Positions 1-8,227 of a DNA stretch of 14,434 nucleotides are shown in pieces. Position 1 is the first letter of the stretch, and every line of letters starts with the position of its first letter. Source of the stretch: UBA12078 sp964573565. GTDB taxonomy: Bacteria > Patescibacteriota > Dojkabacteria > SC72. The notes below the pieces were generated by a model. The model was not told where the DNA came from. It was given only the letters and a program-made list of their open reading frames with translations, and did not search any database. Both the position numbers and the translations under genes were made by a program. The DNA is taken from positions 1 through 14,434 of the forward strand of contig CAZNJV010000016.1 in the NCBI GenBank assembly GCA_964573565.1, read 5' to 3'.

Positions 1-419
1 CCATCTACAGTACCAATAGCCAGTGTCCTTTGTTCTAACAGTTCAAATCTTGAATTAAGGAAAAGCCCAACAATATATTCCTGTTTCTTCTTTCCCATAT
101 CCTTGAGTAAAATATATGCATCTTGAGAATTAGATATTCTAACCTTCTCCTTTGGATTAAGATCATACAATCTCCTACCCAATTCAATACCACACAATAT
201 ACGCATGGCAGTAGCCAAACCAACACCATGAATATCCAAAATATCATTCAAAGATATTTCTCCTCTCTCTCTTACAACCTTCCTCACCCTATTCACTACC
301 ATCTTGGATACAGATATAAAGGTATGTCCCTTAATACCAGAACCTACCAATATGGCTATTAATTCCATATCACTAAGGTTATCTATACCTCTTTCTAAAT
401 ATTTTTCTCTTGGAAGCAT
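1..419 (-). CDS. radC: RadC/UPF0758 family protein, 5' part only
   Basis: The gene starts at ATG 419 and runs off the left edge, leaving about 139 codons. The N-terminus reads MLPREKYLERG..NLSDMELIAILVGSG, the standard RadC opening. A helix-hairpin-helix-like segment follows (ILDIHGVGLATAMRILCGIELGRRL), then the first strands of the JAB/MPN domain (SNSQDAYILLKDM..KKQEYIVGLFLNSRFELL). The metal-binding HxHPSG motif lies beyond the window. RadC proteins are JAB-domain proteins of uncertain biochemical role; an old link to DNA repair is not well supported. The gene lies 34 bp downstream of the methyltransferase gene and probably belongs to the topA transcript. No clear ribosome binding site is seen. 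The family call is secure. Confidence 0.9.
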   Translation of the reverse strand, partial: MLPREKYLERGIDNLSDMELIAILVGSGIKGHTFISVSKMVVNRVRKVVRERGEISLNDILDIHGVGLATAMRILCGIELGRRLYDLNPKEKVRISNSQDAYILLKDMGKKKQEYIVGLFLNSRFELLEQRTLAIGTVD

Positions 420-453
420 GTATATATCTTAAGGAAGATATATGAAATATTGA

Positions 454-1275
454 TTAAATCCTTGTTCTAAATACCTTCTCTCTTTTGAAATGCTTACTAT
501 TGTATTTACCATAGTACCCTTCTACTCTCTTCAAATACTTAGGCCCATTCATCTTAAAATATTTAAAAATTTCAACATAGTAACCCTTAGAAATATCAGA
601 AGGTTTTACATATCCATTCCTCTCCAATTCTTTAACAATATATACCATTTGTTTTTCAGTAAAAATCTTTTCCAAAGTATCCTCTACCCTCGCATGAGCC
701 TGATTAAAAATATATGTAACAAAATCTCTAAAAAGTACAAAATCTGAAACATCCGCATCTCTTCTCTTAATTTTCAGTAAAACAATCTCAACACTAGGAA
801 CAGGAGTGAAATCTCTGGAATCAAATCTTTCAACAATACTAACCTCATATTTAAAATTCAAAATAGTAGCAATCTGTGTATTATCAACATATCTTTCTGC
901 AGCTTCCTTTTGCATAAACAAGTATCCTTCTTCAAGTAAAGAATCCTTGTCTGTAAGTTTCGAAATTACAGCAGAGGTTAGAGCAAAAGGTATATTACTA
1001 AATACTTTGAAACTTGTTTCTGGAAGTTTTGTCTTCAAAAAATCTTCATTTCTTACATCAATATCTAATTCATTCTTGAGAAGTTGAAAATACTTAGTAT
1101 CCAATTCATACGCAATTACATTGTGGGAATATTTTAGGAGTGCTTTTGTTAGGAATCCTTTGCCAGCACCAATATCTAAAATGAGATCATCTTTTGAAAA
1201 TGATATTTTCTCTAAAACTTGTTGAAGTTTTGATAGATTGGTATAGAAATTTTGGGAATATTGAATATCTAGCAT
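454..1275 (-). CDS. rRNA adenine N6-dimethyltransferase, Erm/KsgA family
   Basis: A 273-residue Rossmann methyltransferase that uses S-adenosylmethionine to dimethylate an adenine in rRNA. Visible motifs are SQNF at residues 7-10, the SAM loop DIGAGKGFLT at 34-43, the acidic residue in AYELD at 55-59, NEDFL at 76-80 and the catalytic NIPF at 94-97. KsgA (16S A1518/A1519) usually has NLPY at this site. NIPF/NIPY with SQNF is closer to Erm enzymes, which modify 23S A2058. The tail after residue 240 is strongly basic. The gene begins 14 bp after the topA stop, so the two are probably cotranscribed; AGG close to the start is a weak ribosome binding site. Family certain, KsgA versus Erm specificity open. 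Confidence 0.85.
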   Translation of the reverse strand: MLDIQYSQNFYTNLSKLQQVLEKISFSKDDLILDIGAGKGFLTKALLKYSHNVIAYELDTKYFQLLKNELDIDVRNEDFLKTKLPETSFKVFSNIPFALTSAVISKLTDKDSLLEEGYLFMQKEAAERYVDNTQIATILNFKYEVSIVERFDSRDFTPVPSVEIVLLKIKRRDADVSDFVLFRDFVTYIFNQAHARVEDTLEKIFTEKQMVYIVKELERNGYVKPSDISKGYYVEIFKYFKMNGPKYLKRVEGYYGKYNSKHFKREKVFRTRI

Positions 1276-1289
1276 ACCTGATTATACAC

Positions 1290-3170
1290 TTACTCTTCTT
1301 TCTTTTCTTTTTTCTTCTTAGCCTGCTTCTTAATATACTTACACTCCGGATAGTTGCTACAACCAGTAAAAGATCTACCCCACTTACTTCTTCTCTCTAC
1401 CAAAGGATGACCGCACTCAGGACACTTCTCAACCAAGAGTAAAGGAACAATACCCTTACACTTAGGATAGTCCTTACAAGCCCAGAACTTACCATATTTA
1501 CCATTCTTAAGTACTAACTCACCACCACACTTAGGACACTTCTCAGGCCTTAAGTATTTGTTAAAATCCAAACTCTCCTCATTCCCTGACAAATCCTTCA
1601 TACCCTTACACTCTGGGAACCTAGCACAACTCAAGAACTTACCATACCTACCCACTCTCACGATCATCTCACCACCACACTCTGGACATTTCTCATCAGA
1701 TTTCCCAAGAATCACAACATCCTCCTTGTTAACATCCTTCTCTGCCTTCTCAATCTCATCCACTAAAGGCTTGTATTGACCATCAATTACCGGAACATAC
1801 TTAACCTTACCATTTGCAATATCATCAAGCTCTTGCTCCACCTTCGCGGTATATTTGTAATCAACCAATCTCTTGAAACTACCTCTTAACAAATTCGTTA
1901 CAATTCTTCCAACATCTGTAGGAATCAATGCCTTGTTTTCCTTTACTACATACCCTCTCGCTTCAATTGTTGAAATTATGGTNNNNNNNNNNNNNNNNNN
2001 NNNNNNNNNNNNNNNNNNNNNNNNNNNNNNNNNNNNNNNNNNNNNNNNNNNNNNNNNNNNNNNNNNNNNNNNNNNNNNNNNNGCCTCTGCACTACCAAAC
2101 TGCTTCTCAATCTGCTCCTTACTTACTGCAAAATCAGTAGGTCTAATAGCCTCATGCGCCTCCTGTGCTCCTTTATTTCTTGTTTTGTAGTAGTTAGGCT
2201 TTTCAGGCAGATATTCTGCCCCATACTTCTTGTTAATCAAATTTCTAATTGAATCAACTGCCTTACTACTTAGATTGAATGAATCCGTTCTCATATATGT
2301 AATGTATCCTGCCTGATACAAAATCTGAGCTATAGCCATGGTTCGTTTAGAAGAAAAACCCAATACATTATTTGCAGACTGCTGAAGTGTAGATGTCGTA
2401 AATGGTGGATATGGATGCTTCTTAATATTCTTAACCACAACATCCTTAACCATGTAATCTGATTTACCCAAAAGCTTCTCAATACCTTCTACATCACCTT
2501 TTTCCTGAGGAATATATTTCTTTCCATCCTTCTGAGCTAATTTTGCTTTCAATATATTCTCATTTTTATCTTTAACATCTACTCCAAAATCCCAGTATTC
2601 CTCAGATTTAAATGCTTCTCTCTCCTCTTCTTTCTCTACAACAAGTCTTAGTGCAACGGATTGTACTCTACCTGCAGAAAGACCATACCAAACCTTTTTC
2701 CAAAGTACCTCTGAAACTTTGTAACCTACTAATCTATCTAACACTCTTCTTGCCTTCTGTGCTTCTACCAAGTTTTCATCAATATCCCTAGGCGTCTTTA
2801 TGGCTTCCAATACTGCATCTTTAGTAATCTCATTAAAAGTCACTCTAGTAACATTCTTTGATTTCAATACGCTGTTTACATGCCATGCAATAGCCTCTCC
2901 TTCTCGGTCAGGGTCCATTGCTAAGTAAACTTTTCCATCTTTAGGAACAGCCTTCTTAAGATCTTTGATAATCTTGCCTTTGCCATATATGACCTCAAAG
3001 AGAGGCTCATATCCATGTTCAATATCCACGCCTAGCTTGCTCTTTGGAAGATCTATTATATGGCCAACACTAGCCATGACCTTGAAGTCATCGCCTAGAT
3101 ACTTGTTGATAGTCTTCGCTTTCGCAGGAGACTCAACGATTAATAGATTTTTGTATTTAGTATTTGCCAT
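1290..3170 (-). CDS. topA: DNA topoisomerase I (type IA), interrupted by a scaffold gap
   Basis: Relaxes negatively supercoiled DNA by single-strand passage. The Toprim domain is visible in LLIVESPAKAKTI and in the acidic DPDREGEAIAWH motif. The active-site tyrosine lies in GYITYMRTDS, around residue 292 counted from ATG 3170. After the gap come TIISTIEARGY and three C4 zinc ribbons (CPECGG, CPKCGG and CPECGH, each with a paired C..PxCK), ending in a lysine/glutamate tail. ATG 3170 is preferred over the in-frame GTG at 3182 because family members start just before the VESPAKAK motif and the likely promoter would begin transcription near 3178. The 100 Ns at 1983-2082 hide the region with the GRPSTYA motif; compared with E. 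coli TopA about 110 residues should be missing, not 33. Confidence 0.97.
   Translation of the reverse strand: MANTKYKNLLIVESPAKAKTINKYLGDDFKVMASVGHIIDLPKSKLGVDIEHGYEPLFEVIYGKGKIIKDLKKAVPKDGKVYLAMDPDREGEAIAWHVNSVLKSKNVTRVTFNEITKDAVLEAIKTPRDIDENLVEAQKARRVLDRLVGYKVSEVLWKKVWYGLSAGRVQSVALRLVVEKEEEREAFKSEEYWDFGVDVKDKNENILKAKLAQKDGKKYIPQEKGDVEGIEKLLGKSDYMVKDVVVKNIKKHPYPPFTTSTLQQSANNVLGFSSKRTMAIAQILYQAGYITYMRTDSFNLSSKAVDSIRNLINKKYGAEYLPEKPNYYKTRNKGAQEAHEAIRPTDFAVSKEQIEKQFGSAEXXXXXXXXXXXXXXXXXXXXXXXXXXXXXXXXXXTIISTIEARGYVVKENKALIPTDVGRIVTNLLRGSFKRLVDYKYTAKVEQELDDIANGKVKYVPVIDGQYKPLVDEIEKAEKDVNKEDVVILGKSDEKCPECGGEMIVRVGRYGKFLSCARFPECKGMKDLSGNEESLDFNKYLRPEKCPKCGGELVLKNGKYGKFWACKDYPKCKGIVPLLLVEKCPECGHPLVERRSKWGRSFTGCSNYPECKYIKKQAKKKKEKKEE
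1983..2082. other. Scaffold gap of 100 Ns inside topA
   Basis: Exactly 100 unknown bases. A round length is typical of a placeholder gap. By comparison with the domain layout of type IA topoisomerases the true gap should be about 330 bp. The reading frame is kept across it as written. Confidence 0.95.
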
Positions 3171-3184
3171 TTGTAAGTCCACTT

Positions 3185-3214
3185 AAAATACATTAAAGAT
3201 ATTACCATTGTCAA
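3185..3214 (-). promoter_or_regulatory. Probable topA promoter
   Basis: On the minus strand a perfect -35 TTGACA (3214-3209) is followed after 18 nt by TATTTT (3190-3185), four of six matches to the -10 consensus. Predicted start of transcription is near 3178, leaving a leader of about 8 nt before ATG 3170. Confidence 0.5.
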
Positions 3215-3238
3215 ACATGTGCACAAAATCTCCCCTGC

Positions 3239-3907
3239 CTATGCCATCCTAAATTGGTAATTCTCAAGGCCTAAAATTGCCATGAAGTCCTCTGGTGAAG
3301 TTATGACTTCCGCCCCCTGTTTTATGAGCATGTTACACCCTTGTGACGTTTTTCTAGTTATATCTCCAGGCACAACGAAAACATCCCTTCCAAACTCAAG
3401 AGCTAAATTGGCAGTCAAAAGCGATCCACTTTTCAATCCCGCCTCTATTACTACTGTTGTATCAGAGATCCCCGCAAGTATCCTGTTCCTCATTGGAAAC
3501 ATTCCTTTGTGCATCTCGACCCTACCGCCATACTCAGCAACTACAAGTCCTCTTTTGCAGATCTCCTCATATATATACCCACTTGACGCAGGATATATAT
3601 TGTCTATACCTCCTGCTATCACCGCCATTGTAGGGATTCCCAGCTCCAAACATCTGCTATGTACAGCAGTATCTATACCTCTGGCCATACCACTTACAAT
3701 GCAAATATCTAATAACCCAATGTATTTCTTTAACAGCATATTCAACACTGAATAACCGTACCTTGTAGCCTCCCTAGTTCCAACAATGGTTATACTTCGC
3801 TTGGAAAGGAGCTTAATATCCCCTTTACAAAAAAGAGATCTCGGTGGATTATGGATCTCCCTCAAAAGCTCCGGATATCCCACATCATTGATATTTATGA
3901 CTGCCAT
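3239..3907 (-). CDS. dprA: DprA/Smf-type DNA processing protein, Rossmann domain only
   Basis: DprA binds single-stranded DNA taken up by the cell and loads RecA. The 222-residue protein from ATG 3907 contains the full DprA Rossmann-like signature: SITIVGTREATRYG, VSGMARGIDTAVH, AVIAGGIDNIYP, FPMRNRILAG, VVIEAGLKSGSLLTA and FVVPGD. It lacks the C-terminal winged helix of many DprA proteins and has almost nothing before the core, so it is a minimal form. An upstream in-frame TTG at 3922 would add five residues; the ATG is preferred because the family usually opens close to this point (YPELLREI). A perfect 7-bp inverted repeat covers the ATG. It lies between mrdA and topA on the same strand. 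Confidence 0.93.
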   Translation of the reverse strand: MAVININDVGYPELLREIHNPPRSLFCKGDIKLLSKRSITIVGTREATRYGYSVLNMLLKKYIGLLDICIVSGMARGIDTAVHSRCLELGIPTMAVIAGGIDNIYPASSGYIYEEICKRGLVVAEYGGRVEMHKGMFPMRNRILAGISDTTVVIEAGLKSGSLLTANLALEFGRDVFVVPGDITRKTSQGCNMLIKQGAEVITSPEDFMAILGLENYQFRMA

Positions 3908-3920
3908 ACCACAGTATGGC
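3903..3920. promoter_or_regulatory. Perfect inverted repeat over the dprA start codon
   Basis: GCCATAC (3903-3909) and GTATGGC (3914-3920) are perfectly complementary with a 4-nt loop. On the dprA mRNA the ATG lies inside the 3' arm, so the hairpin would hide the start codon. It could equally be a protein-binding dyad. Confidence 0.5.
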
Positions 3921-3957
3921 AAATGGAAATGACAAAAGCATGAAATCAGCTTTTTAT

Positions 3958-3979
3958 GGGGCAGACCTGGGGCTGCCCC
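3958..3979. other. GC-rich hairpin between mrdA and dprA
   Basis: GGGGCAG (3958-3964) pairs with CTGCCCC (3973-3979) around an 8-nt loop, six bases beyond the mrdA stop codon. It stands out in AT-rich surroundings. On the mrdA transcript it is followed by ATAAAAAG rather than a T run, so it is not a textbook intrinsic terminator. It may stabilise the 3' end or attenuate transcription into dprA. Confidence 0.5.
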
Positions 3980-3984
3980 GAGGG

Positions 3985-5973
3985 TTAGATTTTACCGTTT
4001 TGGACCATCCACTGGATCATTTCGCGGATAACTCGTACTGCATTGATACTCTCTCCTCCATCTTCCAAGAATATGGTAAACGAATATTTAGGATTATCAT
4101 ATGGGAAGAACCCTCCTACCCATGCGTGAGTATGTTCGTAGCTTCCATCCTTGTTAAGGGTACCGAACTCTGCAGTACCTGTCTTAGCTGCAACCTGTGT
4201 ACCCAATCCTGACAGAGAGCCAATGGAAGCTCCTGAGCCATTTACCGCAGACCACATCCCTTCCTTCGTTACATCAAACGCCTCTTTCTTAGCAATACTG
4301 TTCTCTAATACCGTTATCTGTTGATCTGTCTTGTCCCCATTTTCATCCACCATATATTTCACTAAATGAGGCGTGTAGAGTGTCCCTTCATTGGCAATTG
4401 CTGCCATCCAGTTAGACATCTGTATTGGTGTAACCAAAGTTATACCCTGGCCAATAACAGAGTTGCAGGAATCGCCCTCTGGATACCATATTGGATCTAG
4501 CCATGGACTCGTGGAATTTGCTAAAAGTAATTTATTCGCTGGGGATGGTATTCTACCTGCCATCTCGCCAGGGATATCTACACCTGTAAGACTACCAATA
4601 CCAAACTTCTCAAGATATGGGACCAACGCATTCATATCCCAGTGCCTGATTAATTCACAGAAATATATATTAGAGGAGACAGTCAAAGCACCCACAACAT
4701 TTAATGTCCCATACGAATGGTTATGATACTCCTGGAATGGTGCCCCATTAGAGAAGGTATATCCTGCACGACTCGTATACAATGTATATCTGTTAATAGC
4801 CCCTGCATCCAAAGCTGCAGTAGCAACAATGGTTTTAAATGTAGAACCAGCTGGTACCTGTGCAGCAATCGCCCTGTTCATCAATGGATTGGTCTTGTCA
4901 TTTAGAAGCTTAGAATAGTCGGATATTGAAATCCCCCCTATGAACAGGTTGTTGTCATAGCTAGGATATGTAACCATAGCCAAAATCTCACCTGTATTCA
5001 CATCTTCTATGATTCCCGCACCTCCCGTAGCTTTTGAGCTGCTCACTCCCGATTTCACAGCCTCATATAGCTTGGTCTGTAATGCTAAATCAAGTGTTAA
5101 GTAGAGATTTTGTCCTGCAACAGGTTCTGAAAGTTCAAGCCCTTCCTCGGCGATTTTTTTACCAAGAGAATCAACCTCCCAAGCCACTTTTCCATCTTGC
5201 CCGGCAAGCTGTTCATCATATTCTCTTTCTAATCCAATCCTTCCCACGACGTCCGTAGAGTTAAGGTAAGAGAAATTATCCAAGTCTTCAGCAGTAACAT
5301 CACCTGTGTAGCCCAATATACTAGATGTAATATCCTTGAATGGATATGAACGCTTGCTTCCTTCGTCTACATAGACTCCTGTAAGACTCTCAGCCTTTAT
5401 CTTGATGATTTCATCGTTAGTAAGGTCTGAAGCTACTAATATATCTGTAAAAAATGGGCTTTCTTCATGGATAGCAATTATTCTGTCCAATATTGAAGCA
5501 TACTCAGTCCCAGAGGAGGAGCTCTTTTTCCAATGATTACCGAGTATACCCCCGAGGGTATCTACGGTTACCTGCAAGGCTGCCCCATTTAGCTCATCAT
5601 CCTGGATATATTTATCTATCATCGCATACAAATTCGCGGACGTGACGTTCTCCGCAAGCTTGCTACCATTCCTATCAAATATGACCCCTCGCAGAGCAGG
5701 TGTAGTCTCAATTCTCACCTGGTTGTTCTCTGATTGAGCATAAAGCTCATCACCATGCTCCACCTGCAACACTGAAAGCTGCCATAACAATACAGAAAAG
5801 ATGCCAAAGAAAAGTACGAAGACTAATATATAGTTCCACTTGGAGAAGCTCGCATCCTCATGCGCCGAATTTAGTAACTTTTTTATCCCGTGCTTAATAT
5901 CTAACTTCTCAAATTTGGGCTTGATGGTAGCTCTTTTCTTAAGTTTTAAGTTCTTAGAGTATTTTAACTCCAT
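3985..5973 (-). CDS. mrdA: Penicillin-binding protein 2 (class B transpeptidase)
   Basis: A 662-residue transpeptidase that cross-links peptidoglycan during cylindrical growth. It has a basic cytoplasmic N-terminus, one membrane segment at about 48-69, the class B dimerisation region (LRGVIFDRNGSKLAENV at 94-110; RSYPFKDITSSILGYTG around 208-224), then the catalytic domain. The catalytic serine lies in STFK (S377-K380), the SxN motif is S433-S-N435 and the KTG motif is K597-G599. VIGQGITLVTPIQMSN is typical of the PBP2/FtsI group. Only 5 bp separate it from mreD, and the order mreB-mreC-mreD-mrdA identifies it as the elongasome enzyme rather than the division enzyme. Cells with this cluster make peptidoglycan and probably elongate. 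Confidence 0.96.
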   Translation of the reverse strand: MELKYSKNLKLKKRATIKPKFEKLDIKHGIKKLLNSAHEDASFSKWNYILVFVLFFGIFSVLLWQLSVLQVEHGDELYAQSENNQVRIETTPALRGVIFDRNGSKLAENVTSANLYAMIDKYIQDDELNGAALQVTVDTLGGILGNHWKKSSSSGTEYASILDRIIAIHEESPFFTDILVASDLTNDEIIKIKAESLTGVYVDEGSKRSYPFKDITSSILGYTGDVTAEDLDNFSYLNSTDVVGRIGLEREYDEQLAGQDGKVAWEVDSLGKKIAEEGLELSEPVAGQNLYLTLDLALQTKLYEAVKSGVSSSKATGGAGIIEDVNTGEILAMVTYPSYDNNLFIGGISISDYSKLLNDKTNPLMNRAIAAQVPAGSTFKTIVATAALDAGAINRYTLYTSRAGYTFSNGAPFQEYHNHSYGTLNVVGALTVSSNIYFCELIRHWDMNALVPYLEKFGIGSLTGVDIPGEMAGRIPSPANKLLLANSTSPWLDPIWYPEGDSCNSVIGQGITLVTPIQMSNWMAAIANEGTLYTPHLVKYMVDENGDKTDQQITVLENSIAKKEAFDVTKEGMWSAVNGSGASIGSLSGLGTQVAAKTGTAEFGTLNKDGSYEHTHAWVGGFFPYDNPKYSFTIFLEDGGESINAVRVIREMIQWMVQNGKI

Positions 5974-5978
5974 TCTAT

Positions 5979-6473
5979 CTATCCTAATTTCAATTTGGTT
6001 GAGTTATCTTTGCTGCGGATGCTACTTAGGACAATATCAAACAAGAAGCAGAATCCGACTGAGAAGAGGCTTTTCAAAAGTGCACTCCCTACTACGCCCC
6101 ATGAAAGTATCCCCCACGATCCGCTAGAGATAAGGGATGGTATCAATGCGAGAAGGATGTAGTAAAGGATGAAACCAAAATATTTGAGAACATAACTACC
6201 GAGGTTGTTACCCCATGGAACAAAAATTGCGATTACCCTACCTAGGAAGAGGATTAGTACCAATATTAAGAGATTTGTTCCTAGGACATAATGATAGACG
6301 ACATCAAGAAGCAATGAGGACAGGAGAGCAAATACAGCAATGTATTTCCAATTTGTCTTGTTGTACATAGTGATCACGATTACCGGTAATATCCTAAATC
6401 CAGCAAGTGCAACAAGAAAACTGTCTAAGAAGACAGTCAATATTGAAAGCAAGATTGTCAATGCTGCGACCAT
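5979..6473 (-). CDS. mreD: Rod shape-determining protein MreD
   Basis: A 164-residue integral membrane protein with about five hydrophobic segments, beginning with MVAALTILLSILTVFLDSF and containing the VLGTNLLILVLILFLGRV stretch. Sequence conservation in MreD is low, so the call rests on length, topology and position between mreC and mrdA. MreD links the MreB/MreC scaffold to the membrane-bound wall synthases. The gene lies 16 bp after mreC and 5 bp before mrdA. No Shine-Dalgarno precedes the ATG. Confidence 0.88.
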   Translation of the reverse strand: MVAALTILLSILTVFLDSFLVALAGFRILPVIVITMYNKTNWKYIAVFALLSSLLLDVVYHYVLGTNLLILVLILFLGRVIAIFVPWGNNLGSYVLKYFGFILYYILLALIPSLISSGSWGILSWGVVGSALLKSLFSVGFCFLFDIVLSSIRSKDNSTKLKLG

Positions 6474-6489
6474 TTTGTTGCAATCTTAA

Positions 6490-7305
6490 TTAATCTAATT
6501 TAACAAAAACATTCATTAAAGTATCGTAGTCTAGCACAGGAGAGACATAGGCGGTTTTGTAAGTACTAGCAGGGTTATTTGAAAGCCCAACTATGTATCC
6601 TAAGGCTAGGAATCCTCCAACTTTAGAGTCATTGATATATACCACATCCCCGTCTGCGACATCAGAGTTCATAGCAATATTCTCTATCAAAATCCCTTCT
6701 GTAGAGCCACTGACTACCCCCTTGCTTAATATATGGGTGCTGGTATTGGGTCCATACTTTAGTACAACCACCTCAAAATGGGAATCTGGATCAACAGGTA
6801 GACGTACCAAGCTCCCTTTTGCATCCGTATGAGATACCACACCGATGAATGTATTCCCTATCGTCACAACATCACCTTCTTGGACACCATCATCGCTACC
6901 TTTATCTATGAGCATTGTACCCACAGCATCATCTCTTAATACACTTGCCATAGTGTACTGAGAATTGGTGCTGTTTAATGCTAGCTGTTTCTTCAACGCT
7001 TCATTTTCGTTCACAAGGGCCATATATTCGGCATACTTGGACTCCATATCGTACATCTGAGTTTTTAGATCATTGTATTCTCTCCTAAATTTGCCGAGCT
7101 GTGAGAATGTTTCTAGATATGATCTAACAGCACTTCCTCCATTATTCGCACTGTATGCCATTGGTTGAGTGACAAAAGCAATGGCATTACGAAGACCACT
7201 AAGCCCCCAGATACCATCTAGAAGCAAAAACACTACTGCGAGAAACGCACATACATATACCGCAATCTCCGGCTTTTGTTTTCTTTCTTCTGTATTTATC
7301 TTCAT
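6490..7305 (-). CDS. mreC: Cell shape-determining protein MreC
   Basis: A 271-residue bitopic protein. Residues 1-12 are cytoplasmic, about 13-33 form the membrane anchor, and about 68-110 form a coiled coil (REYNDLKTQMYDMESKY..NENEALKKQLAL). The rest is the paired beta-barrel domain, with DKGSDDGVQEGDVV, IGVVSHTDAKGSLVRL and GYIVGLSNN. It matches the usual MreC layout and length. It forms an extracytoplasmic scaffold that binds PBP2. The start lies 5 bp beyond the mreB stop, indicating one transcript; no Shine-Dalgarno is present. Confidence 0.95.
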   Translation of the reverse strand: MKINTEERKQKPEIAVYVCAFLAVVFLLLDGIWGLSGLRNAIAFVTQPMAYSANNGGSAVRSYLETFSQLGKFRREYNDLKTQMYDMESKYAEYMALVNENEALKKQLALNSTNSQYTMASVLRDDAVGTMLIDKGSDDGVQEGDVVTIGNTFIGVVSHTDAKGSLVRLPVDPDSHFEVVVLKYGPNTSTHILSKGVVSGSTEGILIENIAMNSDVADGDVVYINDSKVGGFLALGYIVGLSNNPASTYKTAYVSPVLDYDTLMNVFVKLD

Positions 7306-7310
7306 AGTAT

Positions 7311-8171
7311 TTAAACCAACTCATTCCAAGATCTTTGGACTCTCTCAAGAAGCTCGATGTGGTCTAACATAGCGGCAGTGCCTCTTGCTACAGCAGAGAG
7401 AGGGTCATCCACTACTTTGACGGGAAGATTTAGTTCTTGAGTCCAATATGAATCCAGACCTCTAATCAATGCACCTCCACCAGTAAGGTGAAGGCCAGAG
7501 GTCAAAAGGTCTTTTAATAGCTCTGGAGGAGTATCTTCGATAGCATCCTTAACTGCTTCTGTTATCTGATATATGGAGGTCATAATTGCCTCCCTTACTT
7601 CTACGCTGCTTAATTCAACAGTTTTTGGCAAACCAGTTAAGAGGTCTCTACCCTGCACTGCCATTTTTGCTTCTTTCTTTAGGGGGATAGCTGAGCCAAT
7701 TGCGATCTTAACATCCTCTGCACTTCTTTCCCCTATTAATACATTGTACTTTTCTCTAACATAGTTGATGACATCTTGGTCCATCTCATCTCCTGCAATT
7801 CTAATCGTGTTATCTACGACAATATCTCCCAAAGAAAATACTGCGATATCCGAGGTACCACCTCCGACATCCACAATCATACTCCCGGANNNNNNNNNNN
7901 NNNNNNNNNNNNNNNNNNNNNNNNNNNNNNNNNNNNNNNNNNNNNNNNNNNNNNNNNNNNNNNNNNNNNNNNNNNNNNNNNNNNNNNNNATCATCTGTCT
8001 AGCTTCCTTACCCACTGCGAGTACGGTTTTAGTACGTTTATCTATAGCGACAACGGAAGGCTCAGATACGACAATACCATGATTTCTCATATATACCATG
8101 GTATTTGCAGTACCTAAGTCTATACCTAGATCGTAAGTTAGAAGTTCCCAAAAAGAATCAAACAGTTTCAT
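7311..8171 (-). CDS. mreB: Rod shape-determining protein MreB (actin homologue), interrupted by a scaffold gap
   Basis: Bacterial actin that directs wall synthesis along the cell side. The phosphate-1 motif is DLGIDLGTANT at about 14-24, phosphate-2 is VDVGGGTSDIAV after the gap, and the adenosine motif is LTGGGALIRGLD. The start fits the family, which begins about 15 residues before the first motif. The 100 Ns at 7890-7989 fall just after GKEARQM; other MreB proteins have about 95 residues in this interval, so the gap should really be near 290 bp and the full protein near 348 residues. First gene of mreBCD-mrdA. An extended -10 promoter sits directly before the ATG. Confidence 0.97.
   Translation of the reverse strand: MKLFDSFWELLTYDLGIDLGTANTMVYMRNHGIVVSEPSVVAIDKRTKTVLAVGKEARQMXXXXXXXXXXXXXXXXXXXXXXXXXXXXXXXXXXSGSMIVDVGGGTSDIAVFSLGDIVVDNTIRIAGDEMDQDVINYVREKYNVLIGERSAEDVKIAIGSAIPLKKEAKMAVQGRDLLTGLPKTVELSSVEVREAIMTSIYQITEAVKDAIEDTPPELLKDLLTSGLHLTGGGALIRGLDSYWTQELNLPVKVVDDPLSAVARGTAAMLDHIELLERVQRSWNELV
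7890..7989. other. Scaffold gap of 100 Ns inside mreB
   Basis: Exactly 100 unknown bases in a conserved part of mreB. The expected missing coding length by family comparison is near 290 bp, so the stated size is probably a placeholder. Confidence 0.95.
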
Positions 8172-8177
8172 AAACTG

Positions 8178-8206
8178 ATTTTACCATTTCAATTAGGATA
8201 TGACGA
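8178..8206 (-). promoter_or_regulatory. Extended -10 promoter of mreB, leaderless
   Basis: On the minus strand TGG TAAAAT (8186-8178) forms an extended -10, with TCGTCA (8206-8201; four of six -35 matches) 17 nt upstream. Transcription should begin at or next to 8171, the A of the mreB ATG, giving an mRNA without a leader. Confidence 0.55.
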
Positions 8207-8227
8207 GAGGAAATTCACGCAGTGAGG

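Noticed and set aside
123..362. Plus-strand open frame opposite radC, and the many similar frames opposite topA, mrdA, mreB, nusG, rplA and rplJ
   Set aside because: Each is the complement of a well-supported gene and has low-complexity or unlikely protein sequence.
3916..4212. Plus-strand 98-codon frame across the mrdA-dprA junction
   Set aside because: Most of it is antisense to the conserved end of mrdA and no family is recognisable; the inverted repeats explain the intergenic part.
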